From the NCBI RefSeq assembly GCF_001500125.1, contig NZ_LQIV01000016.1, positions 1 through 64,000 on the forward strand: a DNA stretch of 64,000 bases, read 5' to 3'. Origin of the DNA: Mycobacterium sp. IS-1742. GTDB taxonomy: Bacteria; Actinomycetota; Actinomycetes; Mycobacteriales; Mycobacteriaceae. Positions within the stretch are counted from its first letter, which is position 1. Each line of letters starts with the position of its first letter. The position numbers were made by a program, and so were the translations under genes. The notes under the pieces are model-generated. The model had not been told where the DNA came from. It saw only the letters and a list, made by a program, of their open reading frames with translations, and ran no database searches. Positions 26,073 to 35,134 of this stretch are shown in pieces.

Positions 26073-27791
26073 GTGGACATCGTACTTGGTGTCTCGATGA
26101 CACCGACGACGGTCCGCATGGTGCTGGTCGAAGGCGTGAAGGCTGACGGAGTGACCGTCGACCACGATGTCTTCGACATCAACGCGGTGGAAGGCTCAGC
26201 AACCTCGAGCGCGGCCGATCAGGTCGTCGCCGCGGTGCTCGGCACGCAGGAAAGCGCCGCCGCGGGCGGCCACCACCTCAGGTCGGTGGGCGTGGCGTGG
26301 AGTGACCACGCCTCGGCGGCCGCCCTGCGCGACACGCTCACAGCACGCGGCATCGAAGACGTCATGCTCGTTTCCGAGGGCCACGCCGCCGCCTCGCTGG
26401 CGCAGGCGGTCGGCCGCGCCGTCGGGTACGCCACCACGGCCCTGTTCTTCATCGACCGTGACACCGCGACCCTGTCGGTCGTGCAGACCGACGACGGCTC
26501 CGTCACCAAGGTGCTCAGCCGCAGCCTGCACAGCACCGACGCGATGGCCGTCCTGACCGAGATGGCCGCCGCCGTCGACGCGCAGGACTCGCCCCCGCAG
26601 GGCATGTTCGTCGTCGGCTCCGGTGTCGACGTCGGCGAGGTCAAGGCGCACCTCGGGCGCCTGCTGTCCCTGCCCATCAGCGCCCCGGACGAACCAGAAC
26701 TCGCGCTCGCCCGCGGTGCGGCGCTGGCATCCGCCCACGCGCCGGACTTCGAGGCCTCGACCGTCGGGCTGGCCTACTCGCAGGATCCCGAGGACGGGAC
26801 CACCGCGGGCAGCGCGTACGCCGCGTTCGGCGCCGCCGCCACGCAGATGGCGCCGGTCAGCAGCGCCGCCGCCGCCCCGCCGATGGTGTTCGCCGAGCCC
26901 GACGCCGTCCCCACCCCGGCCGACGACGAGAACCGCAAGCCGTTCCTGCTCGTCGGCAGCGCGCTGTCGTCGATCTTCGTGGTCGGCGTCGTCGCCCTGG
27001 TCATCTCGCTGGCCGTGAACATCCGCCCCACCGCCGACCAGCGGCCCAGCCCCGCCGAGGCCGCCATCGTGCCGAGCGCCGAGGCGCCTCGCCCGGCGCC
27101 CGCGCCGGAGGCCCGGCCGGTGGTCGCCCCGCCCGCCCCGCCGGCCGAGACCATCAAGGCCCCGGTTCCCGTCGTGCGCGAGGCCCCGGCCCCGGTCCCG
27201 GCGGCGCCGCGCACGGTGTACGTCGAGAAGGTTCCCGTGCCTGCGGCACCCGCCCCGGCGCCCGCGCCTGTCCCGGCAGCGCCCCCGGCGCCCGTGCCCG
27301 CCGCACCGCCCGTGCCGGTTCCCGCGGCGCCGGTGCCCGCCCCCGTCCCGGTCCTGCCTGCGCCCGCGTACCGGCCGCCAGTGGTGCTCCCACCGCCGGT
27401 CATCCGGCTCCCGCGTCCTGCGCTCCCGCCGATCTTCCGCGACGACGACGAGCCCGAACGCCCGTCGTGGCCCAATCCGTGGCAGCCGAAGCCGCAGAAG
27501 CCGCCGCAGCAGGACGACGACTACTGGCCTCAGCGTCCGACCATCCCGACTGTGCCGCAGGCGCCGAGGCCTGTTGTGCCGCAGGTGCCGCAGGTGCCGC
27601 AGACGCCCTACGTGCCCTCGGTGCCCCAGGCGCCGTCGAACCCGTACTACCCGCCGTCGAGTGGTTCGGGGTCCGGGCCGAGCCGTGGTGACTACGGGTC
27701 CGGATCCGGCGGCTCGTACGACGACGGCGGATCGTCGTCCGGCGGCGAGGATTCGCTGTGGCCGTTCCCGTCCTTCGGCGGCGGTGACTAG
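26073..27791 (+). CDS. Rv0312-like (DUF7159-type) membrane protein: ASKHA-like domain, one TM helix, long Pro/Ala tail
   Basis: The product has 572 residues; GTG 26073 is preceded by GGAGG five bases away and gives VDIVLGVSMTPTTVRMVLVEG, aligned with the paralogue at 9012. Residues 1-235 form the N-terminal domain with FIDRDTATLSVV (a phosphate-2-like strand-loop), MFVVGSGVDVGEVKAHLG (compare the adenosine-site VGGG...P of Hsp70) and LALARGAALASAH. A membrane helix lies at about 289-316. The tail is an Ala-Pro-Val repeat region, then Pro/Gln-rich VPQVPQ repeats and a Gly/Ser/Asp end. It resembles Rv0312 of M. tuberculosis, which also lies near dcd (from memory). The function is unknown. Confidence 0.72.
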   Translation: MDIVLGVSMTPTTVRMVLVEGVKADGVTVDHDVFDINAVEGSATSSAADQVVAAVLGTQESAAAGGHHLRSVGVAWSDHASAAALRDTLTARGIEDVMLVSEGHAAASLAQAVGRAVGYATTALFFIDRDTATLSVVQTDDGSVTKVLSRSLHSTDAMAVLTEMAAAVDAQDSPPQGMFVVGSGVDVGEVKAHLGRLLSLPISAPDEPELALARGAALASAHAPDFEASTVGLAYSQDPEDGTTAGSAYAAFGAAATQMAPVSSAAAAPPMVFAEPDAVPTPADDENRKPFLLVGSALSSIFVVGVVALVISLAVNIRPTADQRPSPAEAAIVPSAEAPRPAPAPEARPVVAPPAPPAETIKAPVPVVREAPAPVPAAPRTVYVEKVPVPAAPAPAPAPVPAAPPAPVPAAPPVPVPAAPVPAPVPVLPAPAYRPPVVLPPPVIRLPRPALPPIFRDDDEPERPSWPNPWQPKPQKPPQQDDDYWPQRPTIPTVPQAPRPVVPQVPQVPQTPYVPSVPQAPSNPYYPPSSGSGSGPSRGDYGSGSGGSYDDGGSSSGGEDSLWPFPSFGGGD

Positions 27792-27812
27792 CGGACGGTA
27801 GCGTCTCCGGCC

Positions 27813-28139
27813 ATGTCGCCGGTGTATGCGCTGAACCTGTTCGACGTCGCGGACCGTGACGAATACCTGGCCTACGCGCGGCGCTCACCCGCCGCGGTGG
27901 CCGCCCACGGCGGCCGCGTCGTCGCGCTCGGCAAGTTCCGTGAGTCGGTGACCGGTGACATCGCACCCCGCCAGGTGCTGATCCTGGTCGAGTGGGAGTC
28001 GAAGGACGCCTTCGACAGCTACCGCAACGACCCCGACCTGGCCGATCTGCACCCGCACCGCGAGGACGGTTCGTCGGCCTACGTCTGGCATCTGTTCGAC
28101 CGCTTGGACGATCTGCGGCCCGTCCTTAAGCTCGAGTGA
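27813..28139 (+). CDS. DUF1330-type dimeric alpha-beta barrel protein
   Basis: This 108-residue protein has the ferredoxin-like barrel features YALNLFDVADRDEYLAYARR and QVLILVEWESKDAFDSYRNDPD near the usual edge strand. The family is small and mostly uncharacterised; some members resemble EthD or monooxygenase-like folds. Its stop overlaps the P450 start (TGATG), so the two are translationally coupled and it may serve the P450 pathway. Confidence 0.75.
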   Translation: MSPVYALNLFDVADRDEYLAYARRSPAAVAAHGGRVVALGKFRESVTGDIAPRQVLILVEWESKDAFDSYRNDPDLADLHPHREDGSSAYVWHLFDRLDDLRPVLKLE

Positions 28140-29482
28140 TGGTGGACGACTCCTCGCGCGTGACGGTTCGGCAGCGGGTGCGGTGGCTGGCGCTGCATGG
28201 TTTCGTCCGCGGGATGTCCCGGATCGGAATGCGCCGCGGCGACCCGCAGGCACGGCTGATCGCCGACCCGACCGTCCGCGCCGACCCGGCCGCATTCGCC
28301 GACGAACACCGGGCGAAGGGACCCGTGATCCGCGGGCGCGTCGGCCTGATCACCTTCGACCACGCCGTCGCACACGAACTGCTGCGCTCGGACGACTTCC
28401 GGGTGTCGTCGCTCGGCGGCGAACTGCCCACACCGCTGCGCCGGGTGATCGACCGCACCGACACCGGTCTGCTGCACCCCATCGAACCGCCGTCGCTGCT
28501 GTCCATCGAGCCGCCCGACCACACCCGCTGCCGCAAGCTGGTGTCGTCGGTCTTCACCACCCGCGCCGTGGCCGCCCTGCGCGACGGGGTCGAGGCCACC
28601 GCGCAGCAGCTGCTCGACGACCTCGAACGCGACGCCGCCGGCGCCGGGCCCGTCGACATCGTCGCGCGGTACTGCTCACTGTTGCCGGTGTCGGTGATCA
28701 GCGACGTGCTCGGGGTGCCCGACGCCGACCGCGCCGAGATCCTGGGCTACGGCGAACTCGGCGCGCCCAGCCTCGACATCGGACTGAGCTGGCGGCAGTA
28801 CCTGCAGGTGCACAGCGGCATCGTCGGGTTCAACGCCTGGCTGGTCAACCACCTCGAGAACCTACGCCGCAACCCCGGCGACGACCTACTGAGCCAGCTC
28901 ATCTCCGCCACCGAGGACGGGGCGGGTCTGAGCGAACGGGAACTGCAGGCGACGGCCGGGCTGGTGCTCGCCGCCGGGTTCGAGACCACCGTCAACCTGC
29001 TCGGCAACGGCATCAAGATGCTGCTCGACCACCCGGAGCAACTGGCCACACTGCGTGAGCGCCCGGACCTGTGGCCGACCGCCGTCGAGGAGATCCTGCG
29101 GCTGGACTCCCCGGTGCAGATGAGTGCACGGGTGGCCAAGAAGGACGTCGAGGTCGCGGGTGTGCCGGTGCGCAGCGGCGAGCTGATCATCATCCACCTC
29201 GCCGGAGCCAACCGCGACCCCAAGGTCTTCGACGATCCGCACCGCTTCGAAATCGAACGCGACAACGCGGGCAAGCACCTGTCGTTCTCCGGGGGCAGGC
29301 ACTTCTGCCTGGGCGCCGCCCTGGCGCGCGCCGAGGGGGAGGTGGGGCTGCGGGCGTTCTTCGACCGGTTCCCCGACGCCGAACTCGCGGGGGCGGGCCA
29401 CCGCCGCGACACCCGGGTGCTGCGCGGGTGGTCGACTCTGCCGATCGCGCTCGGAACCGCGCGCGCCGCGCTAGGTTCGTGA
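28139..29482 (+). CDS. Cytochrome P450
   Basis: The product has 447 residues from ATG 28139 (GTG 28136 is also possible). Motifs are the I-helix AAGFETTV (about 277-284), ExxR as EEILR (about 317) and the haem-binding FSGGRHFCLGAALARAEG with Cys at about 389. No membrane anchor is present, as in other actinobacterial soluble P450s that take electrons from ferredoxins. No ferredoxin gene is adjacent. The downstream mycothiol-dependent isomerase-like gene begins 2 bp later, so they are co-transcribed. The substrate is not predictable. Confidence 0.92.
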   Translation: MVDDSSRVTVRQRVRWLALHGFVRGMSRIGMRRGDPQARLIADPTVRADPAAFADEHRAKGPVIRGRVGLITFDHAVAHELLRSDDFRVSSLGGELPTPLRRVIDRTDTGLLHPIEPPSLLSIEPPDHTRCRKLVSSVFTTRAVAALRDGVEATAQQLLDDLERDAAGAGPVDIVARYCSLLPVSVISDVLGVPDADRAEILGYGELGAPSLDIGLSWRQYLQVHSGIVGFNAWLVNHLENLRRNPGDDLLSQLISATEDGAGLSERELQATAGLVLAAGFETTVNLLGNGIKMLLDHPEQLATLRERPDLWPTAVEEILRLDSPVQMSARVAKKDVEVAGVPVRSGELIIIHLAGANRDPKVFDDPHRFEIERDNAGKHLSFSGGRHFCLGAALARAEGEVGLRAFFDRFPDAELAGAGHRRDTRVLRGWSTLPIALGTARAALGS

Positions 29483-29483
29483 C

Positions 29484-30233
29484 GTGGACTTCCGGGCGGC
29501 GCTGCTCGAGCAGACCAACGGTTTCGGCGAACTGATCGCGACGGGCGATCCGGCGACGCCGGTGCCCACGTGCGGGGAGTGGACGCTCAAACAGCTGTTC
29601 CGCCACGTCGGCCGCGGAAACCGTTGGGCCGCCCAGATCGTCGCCGAACGGCGCCACGAACCCCTCGACCCGCGCGAGGTGCGCGACGGCCGGCCCCCCG
29701 AGGATCAGGCGGGCGCCCTGGAGTGGCTGCGCGACGGTGCCCGGCTGCTCGTCCACGCGGTCGACGGCGTCGGATCGGGCACCAAGGTCTGGACCTTCCT
29801 CGGCCCGCGTCCGGCCGGCTGGTGGGTGCGCCGTCGGGTGCACGAGGTCGCCGTCCACCGCGCGGACGCGGCCCTGGCGCTCGGCCAACCGTTCGACGTG
29901 CCGCCCGAGCTGGCCGCCGACGCGCTCAGCGAATGGATCGAGTTGGCGGCGGTGCAGGCCGGCCGCCACGGTCTGCCCATCGAGCGGGGCCTGACGCTCC
30001 ACCTGCACGCCACCGACGACGTCCTCGGCGGAGTCGGGGAGTGGATGATCACCAGCACCGAAGAGGGCATCGACTGGACCCACGAACACGGCAAGGGGGA
30101 CGTCGTGGTCCGGGGGCCCGTCACCGACCTCCTGCTGGCGGTGACACGGCGTCGCACGTTGGCCGACAGCGGCCTCGAGGCGTTCGGGAGAACCGATGTC
30201 TGGGACCGGTGGTTGGAGAAGACGCCGTTCTGA
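29484..30233 (+). CDS. Maleylpyruvate-isomerase-family (mycothiol-dependent, DinB-like) protein
   Basis: The product has 249 residues from GTG 29484. The N-terminal four-helix DinB-like domain has CGEWTLKQLFRHVGRGNRW (first metal His) and RRRVHEVAVHRADAA (His pair), which together give the three His ligands of the family. The C-terminal domain is beta-rich (LTLHLHATDDV). Members use mycothiol or bind divalent metal, with varied reactions. It lies between a P450 and a SnoaL-like gene. Confidence 0.8.
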   Translation: MDFRAALLEQTNGFGELIATGDPATPVPTCGEWTLKQLFRHVGRGNRWAAQIVAERRHEPLDPREVRDGRPPEDQAGALEWLRDGARLLVHAVDGVGSGTKVWTFLGPRPAGWWVRRRVHEVAVHRADAALALGQPFDVPPELAADALSEWIELAAVQAGRHGLPIERGLTLHLHATDDVLGGVGEWMITSTEEGIDWTHEHGKGDVVVRGPVTDLLLAVTRRRTLADSGLEAFGRTDVWDRWLEKTPF

Positions 30234-30253
30234 AGTGGCGTACCTTCACGGAC

Positions 30254-30622
30254 ATGACCACATCGGAGATGGCGACCGTGCTCGCGTGGCACGACGCGCT
30301 CAACGACCGCGACGTCGACACGCTGCTCGAACTGTCCAGCGACGACATCGAGATCGGCGACGCCCACGGGGCGGCCCAAGGCCATGCGGCACTTCGGGAT
30401 TGGGCACAGGCAGTCGACGTGAACGCCGAACCCGGCCGGATCTACATCCGTGACGGCGTGGTCGTCGTCGAACAGCAGATCACCTCGGTGACCGGGGAGA
30501 CCGGAACCGCGGCGGCCGCGTTCCGGGTCGTCCACGACAAGGTGACGTCGGTGTTCCGGCACGGTGACCTGGCGTCCGCACTTGCGGCGACCGAACTCGA
30601 CGAAGACGACCTGACCGGCTGA
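30254..30622 (+). CDS. SnoaL/NTF2-like protein
   Basis: The product has 122 residues from ATG 30254. The alpha+beta cone fold is suggested by [36 protein letters not shown] and by the later strands [15 protein letters not shown] and [13 protein letters not shown]. It may be a small isomerase or hydratase for the adjacent pathway, or non-enzymatic. The stop overlaps the rmlA ATG. Confidence 0.75.
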   Translation: MTTSEMATVLAWHDALNDRDVDTLLELSSDDIEIGDAHGAAQGHAALRDWAQAVDVNAEPGRIYIRDGVVVVEQQITSVTGETGTAAAAFRVVHDKVTSVFRHGDLASALAATELDEDDLTG

Positions 30623-31485
30623 TGCGGGGGATCATCCTGGCGGGCGGGTCCGGGACCCGGCTGTACCCCATCACGCTCGGGGCGAGCAAGCAACTGCTGC
30701 CCGTGTACGACAAACCGCTCGTCTATTACCCGCTGTCCACGTTGATCATGGCGGGCATCCGCGACATCCAGGTCATCACCACCGCCGACGACGCCCCCGC
30801 GTTCCACCGATTGCTCGGCGACGGTTCGCAATTCGGCGTCAATCTCAGCTACGCCGTCCAGGATCAGCCGGACGGTCTCGCGCAGGCTTTCGTGATCGGC
30901 GCGGACCACATCGGCACCGACTCCGTCGCACTGGTGTTGGGGGACAACATCTTCTACGGCCCCGGCCTCGGCACCGGCCTGCACCGCTTCCACGACGTCA
31001 GCGGTGGCGCGATCTTCGCGTACTGGGTCGCCAACCCGTCGGCGTACGGGGTGGTGGAGTTCGGCGAGGACGGCACCGCGCTGTCGCTCGAGGAGAAGCC
31101 GGCCACCCCGAAATCGCACTACGCGGTTCCCGGGCTGTACTTCTACGACAACGACGTCATCGAGATCGCGCGGTCGCTCGAGAAGTCCGCGCGCGGTGAA
31201 TACGAGATCACCGAGATCAATCAGCGCTACCTCGATCAGGGCCGACTGAGCGTGGAGGTCCTCGCGCGCGGCACCGCCTGGCTCGACACCGGCACGTTCG
31301 ACTCGCTGCTCGACGCCAGCGACTACGTCCGCACCATCGAACGCCGTCAGGGCCTGAAGATCTCGGTGCCCGAGGAGGTGGCCTGGCGCGTGGGGTTCAT
31401 CGACGACGAGCAGTTGGCCGCCCGCGGGCATCAGTTGCTGAAATCCGGGTACGGCGCGTACCTGCTGGAGTTGCTCGACCGCTGA
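30622..31485 (+). CDS. rmlA: Glucose-1-phosphate thymidylyltransferase
   Basis: The product has 287 residues. It begins [17 protein letters not shown], with [30 protein letters not shown], the metal-site VLGDNIFYG and EEKP. It makes dTDP-glucose, the first step toward dTDP-rhamnose for the arabinogalactan linker in mycobacteria. It corresponds to Rv0334. The ATG overlaps the SnoaL gene stop. The end abuts the convergent molybdenum-subunit gene with no space. Confidence 0.95.
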   Translation: MRGIILAGGSGTRLYPITLGASKQLLPVYDKPLVYYPLSTLIMAGIRDIQVITTADDAPAFHRLLGDGSQFGVNLSYAVQDQPDGLAQAFVIGADHIGTDSVALVLGDNIFYGPGLGTGLHRFHDVSGGAIFAYWVANPSAYGVVEFGEDGTALSLEEKPATPKSHYAVPGLYFYDNDVIEIARSLEKSARGEYEITEINQRYLDQGRLSVEVLARGTAWLDTGTFDSLLDASDYVRTIERRQGLKISVPEEVAWRVGFIDDEQLAARGHQLLKSGYGAYLLELLDR

Positions 31486-33588
31486 TCAGGGCAGCCCGGC
31501 GAGCACCTTGTCGAGGGTGACCGGCAGATCCCGCACCCGCACGCCGGTGGCGTTGTGGACGGCGTTGACCACCGCCGCGGCCGATCCGACGATGCCGATC
31601 TCGCCGGCGCCGCGCGAGCCCATCGGGTTGGCGTGTTCGTCGGGTTCGTCGAGCCAGATCGCGTCGATGTCGGCCACGTCGGCGTGCGCGCTGATGTGGT
31701 ACGTCGCGAAATCCTGTGTGACGACGTGACCGAACCGCGGGTCGCGCACGCTCTCCTCGTGCAGCGCCATCGACAGACCCATCGTCATCCCGCCGATGAG
31801 TTGCGAACGCAGCGTGCGGGCGTTGATCGCCCGGCCGATGGAGAAGACGCCCAGCATCCGCGGCACCCGGATCTCGCCGGTGTCCCGGTTGACCCGCGCC
31901 TCGACGAAGTGTGCACCGAAGGACTGCATGGTGAACCGCTCGGATTCCGGGTTCTCGGGCGCCTCGGCCACCGTGGACGCCCCGATCGCCGGTGGGTCGC
32001 CGTGGTCTCGGCGGAACTGCCGCGCGGTCGCCACGATCGCCCGGCCCCACGAGTTGATGCCCGACGATCCGCCCGCCACCGAGGCGTCCGGTAACGCGCT
32101 GTCGCCGATCTGCAGTTCGACAGCGGCGACGTCGCAGCCCAGCGCGTCGGCGGCGATCTGCGTCAGCGTCGTCCACGTGCCGGTGCCGATGTCGGCGGCG
32201 CCGATCTGCACCAGGTAGCGGCCTTCGTCCGAGTAGGTGATCCTGGCGGTGTTGCCCGGCATCTGCATGGCCGGATAGGTCGCGGACGCGACACCCAACC
32301 CGACGTACCAGTCACCCGAGATCCGTTGCGCCGGAACCGGATCGCGCGATGACCAGTCGAACCGCTCGGCACCCAGGCGCAGACATTCGACGAGGTGGCG
32401 TCCCGACCACGGGTTGCCTGTCTCCGGGTCGACGTCGGGGTCGTTGCGCACCCGTAGCTCGATGGGGTCGACGCCACAGGCCACGGCCAGCTCGTCCATC
32501 GCGACCTCGGCGGCGTACGTGCCCGGGCATTCACCCGGGGCGCGGAACCAGAACGGCACCGGCACGTCGAGGGCCGCGAGCCGGTGCCCCGTGCGCCGGT
32601 TGGGCGTCGCGTACATCTTGCGTGACGTGACCGCCGTCTGTTCGGCGTATTCCTTGACCGCAGAAGTCTGTTCGACGACCTCGTGGACCAGCGCGGTGAG
32701 TTCACCGGTGCGCGTCGCGCCGAGACGGATGCGCTGGATGGTCGGGGTCCGGTACCCGACCAGCGAGAACATCTGCTGCCGGGTCAGCGCCAGCTTCACC
32801 GGCCGCCCGCCGCTGCGCTGCGCGGCCAACAACGCCAGGACGTCGTGGGCGTGGGGCGCCCCCTTGGAGCCGAAGCCGCCGCCCACATGCGGGGCGATGA
32901 TGCGCAACTGGTCGGGTTCGAGGCCGAAGATCGGGGCCAGCGCCTTGCGCGCCGCGTGCACCCCCTGCGTGGAGTCGTACATCGTCACCGAGGTCCGACC
33001 GTCCTCGGTGGTCCACACCGCGATGCAGGCGTGCGGTTCCATCGGGTTGTTGTGCTCGAGCGGTGTGGAATAGGTCTGGTCGACGGTGATCTCGGCCGAT
33101 GCCAGCGCCGCGTCGACGTCACCGTCGTCGGTGTCCGACGGATATCCCGCGTTGACCTCCTCGGGCGTGTACAGGCCGGGGTGGTCGACGGTCAGTTCCA
33201 CGTCGTGCGGTTCCTCGGTGTACGTCACACGCACGAGACCCGCTGCGTGCCGGGCGATCTCGGCGGTCTCCGCGACGACACCGCCGATGATCTGACCGCG
33301 GAAGTGGACCCGGTCGTCCTGCAGGATCGACAGTTCGCCGTCGGACGTGTCGGCGAGCTCCGGGGCGTCGAACACCGTCAGCACGTCGAGTACGCCCTCG
33401 ACCTGCCGGGCGGCGTCGACGTCGACGGCCGTGACCTGTCCCCGCGCGACGGTCGACTGGACCGGATGGAGGTAGGCCGGGTCAGCGACGCGCTGTTCGA
33501 ATGCGTACGGGGCGGCACCGGTGACCTTGGCGCGGCCGTCCAGCCGCGCCAGCGGCGCACCGATCGCCCGCGGGTCGAGCAGCGTCAT
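31486..33588 (-). CDS. Xanthine dehydrogenase-family molybdopterin-binding subunit
   Basis: This 700-residue large subunit has PHVGGGFGSKG, the catalytic Glu in GSRGAGEIG (about 660), GGSSGINSWGR and FRAPGECPGTYAAE. It is the third gene in the order Fe-S, FAD, Mo subunit on the minus strand. The subunit organisation and the [4Fe-4S]-type cysteine loop in the FAD subunit resemble bacterial aldehyde oxidoreductase PaoABC. The substrate is likely an aromatic or other aldehyde, but a purine or N-heterocycle is also possible. Confidence 0.88.
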   Translation of the reverse strand: MTLLDPRAIGAPLARLDGRAKVTGAAPYAFEQRVADPAYLHPVQSTVARGQVTAVDVDAARQVEGVLDVLTVFDAPELADTSDGELSILQDDRVHFRGQIIGGVVAETAEIARHAAGLVRVTYTEEPHDVELTVDHPGLYTPEEVNAGYPSDTDDGDVDAALASAEITVDQTYSTPLEHNNPMEPHACIAVWTTEDGRTSVTMYDSTQGVHAARKALAPIFGLEPDQLRIIAPHVGGGFGSKGAPHAHDVLALLAAQRSGGRPVKLALTRQQMFSLVGYRTPTIQRIRLGATRTGELTALVHEVVEQTSAVKEYAEQTAVTSRKMYATPNRRTGHRLAALDVPVPFWFRAPGECPGTYAAEVAMDELAVACGVDPIELRVRNDPDVDPETGNPWSGRHLVECLRLGAERFDWSSRDPVPAQRISGDWYVGLGVASATYPAMQMPGNTARITYSDEGRYLVQIGAADIGTGTWTTLTQIAADALGCDVAAVELQIGDSALPDASVAGGSSGINSWGRAIVATARQFRRDHGDPPAIGASTVAEAPENPESERFTMQSFGAHFVEARVNRDTGEIRVPRMLGVFSIGRAINARTLRSQLIGGMTMGLSMALHEESVRDPRFGHVVTQDFATYHISAHADVADIDAIWLDEPDEHANPMGSRGAGEIGIVGSAAAVVNAVHNATGVRVRDLPVTLDKVLAGLP

Positions 33589-34577
33589 CGGCGTCCCCGA
33601 TCGGTCAGTGCGCGCAGTTCGGCGATCAGGGTGCGGCGGGTCAGCGTCACCTTGAATTCGTTGCCCGGCTGCGGGTCCGCGGCCGAGAGTTCCGCGTCGG
33701 CGGCGGCCGCGAACGTCTCCTCGGTGGCGGGCGCACCGACCAGAATCTCCTGGGCGCGGTGAGCGCGCCAGGGTTTGTGCGCGACGCCGCCCAAAGCGAT
33801 TCGCGCCGAGACGATGTCGTTCCCGTCGAGGCTCAGTTCCGCAGCGACAGAGACCAGCGCGAACGCGAACGAGGCCCGGTCGCGCACCTTGCGGTAGTCC
33901 GACACCGCACCGGGAGGGGGTGTGGGCAGTTCCACCGCGGTGATGAGTTCGCCGTGGCGCAGCACGGTGTCGCGGTGCGGTTCGTCGCCGGGCAGGCGGT
34001 AGAACTCGTCGACGGGGATGCGGCGCTCACCGTCGGAGCCTTCGATGACCACCACGCCGTCCAGCGCGCTCATCGCGACCGCCATGTCCGACGGATGCAC
34101 GGCGATGCACTGTGGCGATGCGCCGAGGATCGCGTGATAGCGCACATAGCCGCCGATCGCCGAGCAGCCGCTGCCCGGTTGGCGCTTGTTGCACGGTGTG
34201 GTGACGTCCTGGAAGTACACACAACGCGTGCGCTGCAACAGGTTTCCCGCAGTGGTGGCCGCGTTGCGCAACTGACCCGACGCCGCCGAGAGCAGCGCCC
34301 GCGACAAGCCGGGATAGCGCGACCGGATCACCGGGTGCGCGGCGAGGTCGCTGTTGCGGACGGTCGCGCCGATGCGCACCCCGCCGTCGTCGGTGGCCGT
34401 CACGTCGTCGAGCGCGAGCCGACTCACGTCGACGAGCAGATCGGGGGTGGCGACCCCGAGTTTCATGTGGTCGACGAGGTTGGTGCCGCCGGCGAGGTAG
34501 GCGGCGTCCGGGTGGGCGGTCAGCGTCGCCACCGCGTCGGCCGGGCTCTCGGCGAGGTGGTAGTCGAAGGCCCTCAT
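33585..34577 (-). CDS. FAD-binding subunit of the molybdenum hydroxylase
   Basis: The product has 330 residues from ATG 34577 (MRAFDYHLAES); the ATG overlaps the preceding stop as ATGA. It has AGGTNLVDHMK (FAD), TTAGNLLQRTRC, and the cysteine-bearing YFQDVTTPCNKRQPGSGCSA, consistent with the extra [4Fe-4S] cluster found in PaoB-type subunits. It starts 4 bases inside the Fe-S subunit gene and overlaps the Mo subunit gene by 4. Confidence 0.88.
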   Translation of the reverse strand: MRAFDYHLAESPADAVATLTAHPDAAYLAGGTNLVDHMKLGVATPDLLVDVSRLALDDVTATDDGGVRIGATVRNSDLAAHPVIRSRYPGLSRALLSAASGQLRNAATTAGNLLQRTRCVYFQDVTTPCNKRQPGSGCSAIGGYVRYHAILGASPQCIAVHPSDMAVAMSALDGVVVIEGSDGERRIPVDEFYRLPGDEPHRDTVLRHGELITAVELPTPPPGAVSDYRKVRDRASFAFALVSVAAELSLDGNDIVSARIALGGVAHKPWRAHRAQEILVGAPATEETFAAAADAELSAADPQPGNEFKVTLTRRTLIAELRALTDRGRR

Positions 34578-35095
34578 TGAACGGAAGCCCGCTCGATGGC
34601 GGCGACGATGTTCGGGTACGCCGCGCAGCGGCACAGGTTGCCGCTCATCCGCTCCCGGATCTCGTCGGCGGTCAGTTCCGGTGGTGCCTCGAGATCGTCG
34701 GAGACGACGCTCGGCGCGCCGGCCTTGACCTCGTCGAGCATCCCTACCGCAGAACAGATCTGACCCGGTGTGCAGTACCCGCACTGGAAACCGTCCGTGT
34801 CGTGGAAGGCCTGCGCGACGGGATGCAGGTCCGCACCGTCACCGAGGCCGGCGGCGGTGGTGATGCTCGCGCCGTCGGCGGCGACGGCAAAGGTCAGGCA
34901 GGTGGTCACCCGGCGGCCGTCGCGCAGCACGGTGCACGATCCGCACTGGCCGTGGTCACACCCCTTCTTGGGGGCAGTCACCCCGAGGTGTTCACGCAGC
35001 GCGTCGAGCAGGGTCACGCGGTTGTCGAGGTGCAGTGTGCGCTGCTGCCCGTCGACCTCGAGGGTCACTTCACGATGACCGGTGGGCTGGGCCAT
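34574..35095 (-). CDS. [2Fe-2S] subunit of the molybdenum hydroxylase
   Basis: This 173-residue protein has the plant-type ferredoxin cluster GCDHGQCGSCTV (about 45-56) with a later Cys, plus the second cluster CGYCTPGQ and NLCRC. No Tat signal is visible, so the enzyme is probably cytoplasmic, unlike periplasmic PaoA. It is the first gene of the three-subunit set. Confidence 0.92.
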   Translation of the reverse strand: MAQPTGHREVTLEVDGQQRTLHLDNRVTLLDALREHLGVTAPKKGCDHGQCGSCTVLRDGRRVTTCLTFAVAADGASITTAAGLGDGADLHPVAQAFHDTDGFQCGYCTPGQICSAVGMLDEVKAGAPSVVSDDLEAPPELTADEIRERMSGNLCRCAAYPNIVAAIERASVQ

Positions 35096-35134
35096 GGCGC
35101 GGGGGTACCCCTGGGCCTCACCGCGAAACGTGAG

